DNA of 64,000 nucleotides from Diadema setosum (taxonomy: Eukaryota; Echinodermata; Echinoidea; Diadematoida; Diadematidae), in NCBI GenBank assembly GCA_033980235.1, contig CM067067.1:34655200-34719199 (forward strand), written 5' to 3'. The notes below the pieces were generated by a model that saw only the letters and a program-made list of their open reading frames with translations, was not told the DNA's origin and did not search any database. How positions within the stretch are numbered: the stretch's first letter is position 1; each line of letters begins with the position of its first letter. Below, piece by piece: positions 37,701-49,700 of this stretch. The position numbers and the translations under genes are program-made.

Positions 37701-40700
37701 GGGGGTATAATTATCACTTGACACACAAAACTGATTACTACATTTATGTGCACCTCTGTAAATCATGTGGATATGCCCAAACAGGAATGGGCTTCAGAAA
37801 ATTCCCTCACATACTAGTACTAACAAACAGCAAATTTATATTTCCTCGATCATAGGTACAATACTGTAAAGTGTACACATGATGGATTTTGAAAGACTTT
37901 TATTTTCTTGAATTTTGCAAGTCGGGTGCTATTCATAAATTTAACATCAAGCAAAAATATCAACTTTGATCCTGAATGAGTTATATAGCTTTTTACAAAG
38001 TGGAACAAGTACAACACATGCATGGTGCATGAACATGACAATGCATGTGTACTGAAATCTACAGAGATTTCATTACTTTGCATCCGAATTTCGTTTGTGC
38101 ATGCACTAGTATATTGTAAGAAGTTCAAGTACTGCAAATATCTGCTTCACTCGAATGATGTTGATATTATTTCAGTATTTAGAAATACTACATACTAAAC
38201 TGCTAATGTCATACTAACAATATTCTTAATGCTTTTTCTTAAATTTATAGCATTACTGATGTTTGCACGATACGTAATTTTGCTTGTTGAAGAGGAGGGA
38301 AAGATACCAATGTTAATTGTCTCTGTCGTTCACTGTACTCTGCGATAGTAAATTCAACCTTTCACAAAATTGTCGAGAAAAAAAGAAGACTTTCTAAATA
38401 TACGTCATAAAAGTAGTTGAACACTCTCACTGAAATACTCTTGATTGTCTAAGGTGATGATGCAGTAGTCATTATCATATGACTGCTTTGAGACATATAC
38501 ATAGCGTCGCTGGGGTGACAAGACCTCGTATCTCAAAAATGTCAAAAATTTTATTTTAGCTTAATGGTCAAATAATGGGTCAAGTGATGTCTTGGCCAAA
38601 TCCTAACTGTCTTACTCCAAAAATGAAGCCACCATGACATGTCAAAGGAAAGGCTTTCCCATTCACTATAGTGCTTTGGCCGCCATGTTTTTTCGCTCTC
38701 CTGAACATTTAACAATTTTGAGATATGAGGTTTTGTCACCCCAGCGACGATAGCCCAAGAAAAAGGTAAAGAACAAGAAATGACAATTCTAGACCGCACA
38801 GACACTATATCAAAAGAGACTGCATTAGAATTAAGTGAGTGAATTTCTCAGAACAATAAAAATGGATGCACCCTTGTGTCATCACTTTGTTTGTTTTTTA
38901 ATACACAAATTTTGCAATTTTTATACAACCTGCTTCTGGTGGTATAAAGATGGCATGACGTCTATTTTACTCACCACAGACTTCTGTCCAATCTTCTCGA
39001 GGGGCAGCCCCTTGGTAAATCCAGGCATGCCATCCTCGACCAGAAACAGCCCGATGCCGTGGGCCTTCTTCTGGGCAGTCAGGTCTGTGATGGCAACAAC
39101 GATCACTACGTCTGACAAGTAACCATTGGTGATAAAGACCTACAAAATAGGACAACAAAGATATCAAATGGGGAAAAAAAAATATAATACAGGAAATAAA
39201 CATCTCCTTCAGAATACTTTTACAACAAACTTTAGCAGCGCACAAAAAAAAAAAAAGACTCACAAGGACATGATTATGGAGAAGAGCTGAGTGTGACCCT
39301 TTCTACCAGAGATTCACTTAATTCAATAGAGTCACAATAGGATTTCAACAAGAACTTGGTACTGATTAAGTTAAATAGTTGTTGTTGTTGTTTTTTTCTC
39401 CCTTTTTTCAACATTTAAAGTCTCTCTAAACTGATTGGACCCACTTACTTTGCTTCCATTTAGGATGTAGTCATCTCCGTCCTTTTTAGCGTACGTCTTA
39501 ATTCCCTGAAGGTCACTGAAAACACAACATGGGTCACAACATCAACAACAGCTTGTAATGAAATGGCGGTCTCCTACATGCTGTTTGTAATAATTCGATT
39601 TAATAATCAATGATTTTCCAATTGTTTGTGTATGATTAAAACTCACGTACACAAATATATTTATATATTCATTTAGTTTGTGTTGGATACAATATAAGTA
39701 TTGGAAAATTGTTTGTAATGTTGTATATACTTTGTGAAAACTGCAGAAATAAAATCAAATAAAATCAAATAAGATGTTGCCACATATCAGAGCTCCAATC
39801 TCTAGGGTCCAATGAACTGCAGAAAACTTTGAAGTAAAACAGTGACATTTTGATGACAAGCACTCAGTTTTACTCAGTTTCCTAATGGTATATTGCTTTG
39901 TATTACTTTATATGGACTAATAAAATCATTTGAATTTGAACTGAAATTTGAATTGGTTACAAAAAATATTTCTGCTCACTATTCAGGATACATTGACCTC
40001 TAAAAGGCAGCCTTACTAGCTACCTTAGATTAGCTCTAAAGAGTTCAAATTGTTTTTTTCTCATGGCGTTATTGTTTTTTTCTTTTTAGTGCTTCAAACA
40101 GATGAATCATGCATGGTCCTGTGTAGCTATATTTACTATCTACAATTATCTATGTCAAATATGTTCTAGATGTAAGGGCTGGGAAGTATCTTTAGTCAAG
40201 AAAAATAAAAGAAAAACTGAGTGCAATGGTAACAAAAGCTATCTGGATTTGCGGGTTCTGCTTCAGACAACTAACCAATGCAGCACAGGCAAGATCTCCT
40301 TCAAAAGAACACAATGTCTGGAAGCTTAAGAGATCTTAGAGCTCAAAAGACTCTTGATCCAGTCTTCATCCAGACTTAATTATTCTTTAATACCGAACAT
40401 GCTTTCTTCCATTTGAATGAACTCAATGATTTGTCGAATTTTGGTCGCTCATCATTGGGCACGTTTCCCGGGACACATAAACTTTTCATACCTGCCGGCA
40501 GCTGGTTCAGTCATGGCAATGGCGCCCACTTTCTTTCCTGCCGTCATGTCGGGGAGGAACTTCTCAATCTGTTCCTGGGTGCCGTACTGGGCAATGTAAG
40601 GCATGACGATGTCGCTATGTAGCGGGAACGATGACCCTGCCCCATTGACATAGGCCCTTGATAGAAAAACAATGCAGACAAATTTGAAGCAAGGAAGAAA

Positions 40701-43700
40701 ATGATTGACTGCATAATCAGTATCAGCAAAGACAACACCCGACAATAAAAATACCTGAAGATCCTATGCAACTGTACAGAAACTGCTGAAAAGTTTTAGA
40801 TATCTTTTTTTCATTCAGTCATATACCTGGTATATAGGATCACAGCATGCTTTGTAAAACTTTTTTTTTTTTTAATATTTTGGTTGGAAGAAAATATTTG
40901 CCTTTTGTCAGGACACATACAATACTGTCAGTGCTATCTCACCTATGGGTAACGTTTATGGTCTATTGAACTAGAAATGTCGCTACGGCGACTGATGCCT
41001 CCGCCATAATGCATGATTCTCCCAATAGGTGTATAGTACAATGTCTTGACAATGTGTGATGACAGTTTCACATAACTGGCAAAATATCGAAGTAACAGGT
41101 TTGTCAGAAATATCTTGAATGTTCACTTTCCACGAACTGGGTTTGCTATAATTGTCTATTAAAGAGTGCAGGTACACATATCTGGGGAATTGAACATTTT
41201 TACTTGATTTCTGACCGACCTTGTTATAAGTTTATGCATTGAGTATAATTTCCAAGGTACGGAGAAAGAGTGTAATTACAGTACAAAATATTTTTTTTTT
41301 TCATTTAAACCTGACCTTTGACCCTTAACCTTTGACCTTTGACCTTCTGGCTGGAAATTTCCAAGAGAATCTCCATCAAGTAATACATGTACATATATTA
41401 AACACTTTTAAAACTAATAATGCAATCATTGCATATACTAGTATACATGTATGAGGGAAATACAGTAGTAACATTTTGAGGAGTTGACCTTGACCTTTGA
41501 ACCCCTGACTATTGACCCATGACCCCTAAATTCCCTAGATAATCCCTGCCAGTCAGTACATGCATATGTACCATGTTCCATGAAGATACATTGAACCATT
41601 TGCGAGAAAAGTGATATTGCAACATTTTCACCTAACCTTTGACCTTTTGACCTTTGACCTTATGACATGAAACGCTCTCTGGAGAATCCTTACGCAGTAG
41701 TACATGTCTACACTAAGTTTCAAGAAAATAACTGCGGGCATTGCATAGATATGGGGAAATAGCAACATTTTTAGCATTTGACCTTGACCTTTTGACCTTT
41801 GACCTCTTGTCAATGTCACTAGAATCTACTCAACTAATTGTCCCATCATACATCATCCTTGGACCAAGTTTGGTGAAAGCTGCTTCATCTAGTTTTGAGT
41901 TATCACATAAACAGATAAATTTTAGGATTTGACCTTGATCTTTGACCTTTGACCTCTGTCCGATTTCACTGAAAAACTAATCAAGTAATTGTCCCATCAT
42001 ACATCATCCTCAAACAAAGTTTGGTGAAATTTGGTCCATACAGTCTTGAGTTATCGCGTAAACGGATACAATTTCATGATTTGACCTTGATCTTGACCTT
42101 TGACCTTTAGCCGATTTCACCCAAAATCTTATCAAATCGTTGCCCCATCATACTTCATACTTGGACCAAGTTTGGTAAAATCCCAGTAAATATTACTCAA
42201 GTTATCGCGTAAACGAAAGCGGACGGACGTACGGACGGACGGACGGACAACCCGAAAACATAATGCCTCCGGCACCACTTCGTGGCGGAGGCATAAAAAA
42301 GAAAGAAAGAAAGAAGGACTATGGAGTAACAATAACTTACATTTCACATACAGGAGGCAACATACATGTACCAAAACTTTATTCACATCACTTGTACTTA
42401 ATAATCAGGCCACAGTAATAATGCCCCCAGTCTTTGTACATGTTTGTCTCCTCTAATTTATCATCATACGTGAACATTTTCACCTGGGAAATGTGCAACT
42501 CAGCTGAGCCGTCGTACATGTCACGTGTTTGCGAAAGTGTTTGTGAGACACAACGAGACACAACAAGCAATCATCAAGTTTGGTTGCTTCCTGCCGCTCC
42601 TTGCAAAAGCTCCCACAATTAAGTCTCATGCCCAAACTTACTGCTCCTCCCAAATGATGGCCGCCATCAGGATGTCGCCGCCGATGCCACCTTTTTCTTC
42701 CGGAGTGTCCACGCCTAGCAACCCTGCCGCTCCCATCTTCTCCCAGAGCTCCTTGTCAATGTGACGCTGCTTCTCATATCTGAAATAAGAGGAAGATAAT
42801 CTCATCTTATGGATTACTGTCAATTAAGATAGATAGATACATAGATAGATAGATAGACTGATAGACAAACAGATAGATAGGTAGATAGATAGATGGATAT
42901 AATAGAGAGATAGATTGATTTAATCAGCTCATTGTGAAATAAATCATATCATATTGATGGTCCCTAAGTAATTTCTACACCAGAAATCCATTTTCATAGC
43001 AATACTCATGATATAATGTGATATATCTTCAGACATAAGATTGTTCTTTAGGGGACTTTGAGATTTAGCGAATGTACACAGAATTATGAACTTAATGTTG
43101 AGAATTGTCTAAGACAAAGTGTACAATCACACTAGTTGCTGTATCAATATTATCAGTGTACATGACCAAAGACAAGCAAAGGTTACATTGGGATCTACCA
43201 CAGAGTCTATCCATTACAAATTCCCTACTCGTAGTAAAATGGGATTTCACGGTTTTGAAAATACACACTTACTAAAATTGAGCTGAGAGAACTTAATACA
43301 ATAAACGACAGACAGACAAAGGAAAAGACAATGTCTGTGGATATCATAAGATGATGAGAATAAAGTTTTGGTAGCATTTCTCTGGAGCACACAAAGACAG
43401 TGCCTTCATTAAATGCAATGTCACGTAGTAGCTTGAATACCAAGGTTACACGTGTGCAGCACTGTGACAACACACAGGAGTGCTGGTGCATAATATTCCA
43501 TTGCTATCACAATGTAAATATGGTTGTGTAAACAGACTCTACACAACCTACCAGGTAGTCTTTCTTCCAGACTAGCAACACCACATTTTTTCTTATAGTC
43601 AGTACGCGACTAAGCCAAGATTATGAAGTCAAAAGGGGCCTGAGCTGGAGATCCTAGCAGAATCTTCACCAGAGGCAAAATGACAAACAAGTTGGGAAAG

Positions 43701-46700
43701 CAATCACTTATCACTCCATTGCTTGCCACTATTGGATAAGCAGTTTTAAGCAGCATTTTTGGGGTTGTTTTTTTTTTTTTGGCTACATTCAAGCCACAAT
43801 TGTGATGGTCTTAATGGGTAATCTCTTGGCATCAGAAGTCAAGCAGCACAAGTTACGGTGTTGAGCATTCCATTGCCACTATCATGCTATGATACAAAGC
43901 AGAGATATATGTTTTGTCACGAAATGCTGAACATAACAAAGTCAAGGTGAAAGTTAAGACTAGACAGCACCTATTTCCTACAGGAGTGAAAGCTTTGTGA
44001 AGTGTAGCAGAACAATCCCCCTCCACTTGGTCAGAGGTGAGTCAATATTGGGGATGGGGTGCCATACCTGTCCTGGTTGGGTGCGACCTCTTCCTGGAAG
44101 AACCGACGGACGTTCCTCCTAAAGATGTCGTGCTCCTCGCTGAAGATTGGCCTCGTGCCTATGTCCATCAATGTCTCAGACTGTCCCACATACTGCCTGG
44201 TGCTTTGCTCTCGTCTGGATGAATACCCCAAGAGCAAAGTAAGAAATGTCGGAAAAACTCTTTTGATCAACAGAGATAAACCTCTGTAACAAGTTTAAAC
44301 ATATTATTTATGGTGAGGTGGGGCAGGAGTGGGTGTGTGTAACTAAACATACTGCACAGATTTTGCTTGCATTAGTTAATGATTTGGGAGAAAGAAATTA
44401 CTGATACCAATGACACTTAAAGTATGACAACATTAAATCAAACAACAACAACAATTTTTTGTGTCATAGCCTGTGGATGACATCATATTCACATTTCAAA
44501 GTTCTTGTCTACATTGCGTGCCCCCAAGCTTTCACCTTGTCCCTAGTGGAACTGCACAAGTTGACATTTCCCCTCCATCATATTGTTTTTGCACTCAACT
44601 GTAAGTACAACAAAGCAATCCTAATTAATACAAGGTGGGTCCCACCTTATATTAGGATTGCTTTGTTTTGGATATCTAAGCAATTTCAAACCCAATCTTC
44701 ATCAAATAAATTTTTGAATTGCTGTTAGAGATGTATGCTCTTTCATATTTCAGAAGAGGTTTCTAATTATCTAAAAAATAATAATAATAAAAAAAAAAAT
44801 TGGAAATCTGCAGCCCCATCACAACCAAAACTGTACCATTCCTTTAGGTCACTTGTCATCAAGGACATTTCAACAGTGTTTGCTAAAGACAAGCTTGTAC
44901 TTGGACTTTGTGCTCACTGAAAAATGATTTGTTTTTCGTAATGTCAATATGAATGACAATACCCCTCCCAAAAACAAAAAGTCCACGTGTCAGCTGTGTA
45001 GGATAAAATCACGATATTGTATGAGGGTAAGCATTTGTTAGATCAAAGTCCTCTCTTCTCTTTTCCATGATATGAAATGGAAAATGTAGATATAAAGGTC
45101 AGGTCAATTCATTTCTTTTTCAGAATATTTTTACCTCCTCCATGGAAGGAGGTAATGTTTTCATTAGCATTGGTTTGTCTGTTTGCAAAATGACTCTAAA
45201 AGTTGTGACAGGATTTGAATGAAACTTGCAGGAAAAGTTGATGACACAAGGAATAGATGATTAAACTTCAACTTCAGTAGTTATCCTGGAATTATTATGG
45301 ATTTTTGACAGATTTTTTTTTTTTTGTCTTTTAGCAGGCAGGGTAAATGAACCTGGGAGTTAAAATTGAACAATATAAGACTTGCATACACGCTATAAAG
45401 CATGTGTTCTGCTTGGGCAAGGCACGGCGTAGCTAGAAGCTAATGACGTACAGAAAAGGCTTCTATATTGGGAAATTAGCCGATTTTCAGTATACGTGTA
45501 TAATGGATGGAAATGAGCTGCTTGGTGGATATCTGCGCTCTACGAGTGCTTTTCTACAATATGTAGTTAACTTTCTTTTATTTTCTTTGCCTGATAATGT
45601 TACAGCCACCTTTTCAGTAAGTCCTTTCTTTCATCTGAAAGGCGATACTAATTTGTTACCATAATTTTTTGATAACAAACAAAGACAGCCTAATAAAAAT
45701 TGGTACACATTACACAACATCATGAAATTCTGATAAAACATGATCTGTGGAGATGTGGGGGGGGGGGATCATTAGTCATACTCATTAAAAAAAAAAAAAA
45801 ATCGAAGATCTTTACACTTCTGAATATGATAGTGATCAGTTGGACAAGATTTACATTTTCATAATATTAGATTTAAAAAAAAACAGGTCATCAATAACCA
45901 GACAGTAATACTGTTCAATGCGCAGCAAATCTTAATAAAGTTTAACATTGAAAACAAGGAAGATAATTTGCTGGTTTTAAATGCAGGTAAATCACAGTGT
46001 ATGCACTGGATGTATTCATACTTTTATCCAAGATTAAACATAAGCCAAATAGGTCTACACCACAAAATTTGAAATTTCAGTATAGTGAGATGCCCGCACC
46101 TCGCCAGGGGCCCGAATACTGTCACCCTGTTTAAAATCGTTACGAGCACACTGTAAACAATAATTTATGCCTGGGACTGCGTTCAGTACGCTTGAAACTT
46201 GGCAGGATTACCACAACCAAGTAAATTGTGGTGAAAACCAAAGAGTTTTTCTCGAAAAGCACAATCAGGGTATGCAATCATGACCTTTCTCACTTTAAAA
46301 AATTGTAACTTCTAAAAGAATGCACCAACTGACTTAAAAATTCAAATGCAGTATGCTAAGACATCAGTAATCGCATGTGGTAAGACAATAGCTAATTTCT
46401 TCTCATTTATTATTAATTATTAAAGATTAATTATCAAAAAGTCCCCCCAAACCCAAGTAATGCGTCAAAAAAGCATTTTACAACTTACGTACGATCAAGA
46501 TTTGAGGTCCATATTTTAAGTCTACCCCTATGTGTTTGGTATCAAATTAATGGATTTTTTCCTGGCATTGCTTGCATGCAATGAAAAACAGTGGTTCTTT
46601 CAGCTGGAGAAAGTTACGAGGTCTGAAGTCCCGTCCTGGTAGGAGTGTAATGTTGGCTTATTTTTGTGACATTGTGACCTTTTAACCCATGCTGTACAGC

Positions 46701-49700
46701 TATACATGTGGAGAAATAGCTTATTTTTCTGCTTTCCCTGAAAGTACTGAAGACACACTACAATATGGTGCGCTGTTTGCCAATAAATATTCAGCCAGTT
46801 TTGAGTTTTGAGCCATTTTCAAATGATGAGGAAAATAAGTGCAGCCGTTTTTCAGTATTTTCAGTGAGGTATATCCAAATTTGACTACTTAAAAGAATCT
46901 TCTCCCCTTATTGAATATCCTTGTTTTTTTAGCCATGAATTGTACATATGTAGAAATCTATTGTGTGAAAATTTGAGCAAATTTGAGCAATAGGAACTTA
47001 TTTTTTCATATTTTTACAAATTGCTGAGGATAAAAAAGACCGATTCATGCCCATGTTATACTGCATGAAGGTCATACAAAATGTATGATAAGTGTTCAGT
47101 GTTCATATTTCAATGCTTGTTCAATTTCTAAAGATATCATAAGCAAAAACATAGTATTTGGCTTAATATGTCATTGTTTGAGTGTCACAGCTTGGATATC
47201 AACTCAAGTCATCATAAATCTCACATTCATTCTTCTATCTGTGTTTACAAATATGAGAATTGATCCAAACACTGTGCGCACATTCAAGGTCAAACTGTAC
47301 AGATAATTTTTTTGATGAAAAATATCATATCTTCCAAAGTACCAGCCCTAATTTCATAAAATTTGTAATAATGGCCACTATATGTCTGTTACCTATTCCT
47401 GAAAGTTTCGCCTCTTCACTCTTTGGCAAAAGTGAAATATGATAAAATATGTAAAAGTGGTTTTATTTGAATTCAAAATAATGCCTACAAAATTGATCAT
47501 CCATTTCGAGAAGTGAAAATATGAAATTTATTCATATTTTGTGATATGTCATGGCTATGTGCTGGTGGTGAATGAAAGGGATATTTATCAGGAATATCTA
47601 ACAGCAATATCAGATGAAAAAAAACATTCTCCTTTTTTTTAATGAATTTTTCCAATATATTAGTCATTTCAATGTAATTTGGCACTCCTAATTAAAATGC
47701 TAATTTATGTGCAGTTTAATGCAACATTTTGACTCTTTCTTTAGATGAAATAAAAATTTGAACACTCAGCTACAACAAACAACAAAAAAAGCATTTTCAC
47801 CAAGTTTTTTCATATTTACCCTGTTACACAATTGCATACCCTGATAGTGCTATTGACCGAATACGTGTTATAAGTATCATTATGGTCACCTGCACGCGTC
47901 TTTTACGTGTACAATGTCTATGGGAGCATAACGGTCACCCGCACACGTCTTTTACGTGCTTTGTCTATGGGAGCGCGGTTGACGAGTTGCAGGCCACTTC
48001 CTTAGCGCACAACTATTCCGCATCGTTCGCGTTTGACAACGATAGATGCAAATTTCCGTATCGATCAGTGAACTTGGGATTCTATTGGCATCTTCAGCAT
48101 TTTTCCTGTATGTGAGTGGGATTTCATAGAATGTCTGTGAGGAAATGTGATTCAAATATGCTTTTAAACATAACTATGATGAGGTGCGGGTCACCTAAGT
48201 ACACTGGCTGAATAGCTCTTTCATGTCAATCTACAGTTTAGGAATAATTTCACTTTCACCAGCACTTCAATGATACAGTGTTTTGTATTCTAATTTCTGT
48301 TAGAAATATGAACATGCACAATGCTTTGAAACTTAGATTACTAACTCCAAAATGTTACTGGTAGATAATAAGTTACTTTGCTATAAAGGGGACTATATTC
48401 AGGGCTGCACACTAACCCATTTTTTCTCCTGATCCGACCTGATTGTCGGACCAGTAGGTACCCAGTTTTTCCATTTTTTATTGGTCAATATCAGAAAGAG
48501 TTACTGGTCCGGCAGCAATTTTTACTGGTCAGGGACCGTCGGACAGTGCCAGAGTGCAGCGCTGCTATATTCTAGAATGGCGGCATGGGTGGTGCTATTC
48601 TCTTTTGCTTTGCTCTGTTCAGAGTTTGGGGTGGGTATTTTTCAGTCACCATGGATGGACAAATAGACACTCCCCTTTCAATTGAGGAAAATTATGTCAA
48701 AAAGCTCCATGCACAAGCCACTATATGTCAACATATTTTGCCTTGTGTATGGCTTCCAACAAGGAAGAAATAAGCAGCTTAATTCCCACATTAAAGAAAA
48801 GCAGCAGACCATGAAAGGATGAGAGATTCACTGCAGTAACTCTTTGCTTGGGTCATTGAAAGGCCAGTTTCACGTAAAAGAGAACAGAAGATTACAACAG
48901 TATGGTCCAATTGTATGGTCCAGTTCTATAACATTTGCTCCTGTATCAACTGGCTCCCATGAAGTATCTGCACGCTATTAACGCCCAACATAAAACCCGA
49001 CTGTATGGTTCACTTGGTCATGTTTCTTCCCAGGTCTTTATGCTACTTCTTCTTCTTTTTGCACGGTCTTTCTATGGGAACACACAGTCTGCATCTAGCC
49101 AGTACCTCTAAATCAGAGTCATACCAATTTGTGACGTTCTACTTAGTATTCTTTATCATGAGGGTGGGATGATATCTATGCATACTAATGTAGGGACACT
49201 CCTGTGGATAAGGTTTACAGCTGTAGTCATGCTGAAAGTTCATTGTTTACTTTGATGGTTCATTTCCTTTTTAACGATTGCAAAACAAGAAATATTACTA
49301 CCTCAAGCAGTTGCTTGTATTATAATGGTATTTGGGTAGGGCCGAGATGATGAAAAACACAATTTTGGCACTACAAGCTTATGTTTTTAACAGTAAGTGC
49401 TATACTTCAGCGGGGGACCTAGTAAAATCAAAATTTATGCACAATGGGAGGGGAAGGAGTGATGTTTTGACAAGTTCTGCACCTCAAGAATCATTTTAAA
49501 ACCTTCAGAGACATCTTGCCCATCTTGAAACTAAAGACTCAAATGTGAGAACAGCCCTGCAAGTTGTCGGATCATGTGAACTTAAGGTGAATGAGCCAAC
49601 AATTTCTGTCAGGCAGTAGATTCGCCTGTTGAGGTGAACCTCTAAAACAAGATGGCCCCCATCTGGTCCCTCATCCTAAAAGCAGGATGGCAATAGCAAG

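Noticed and set aside
39740..39775. AATAAAATCAAAT tail considered as a retrotransposon 3' end
   Set aside because: No coding remnant precedes it and the repeat is only about three units, so it is too weak to annotate as an element.
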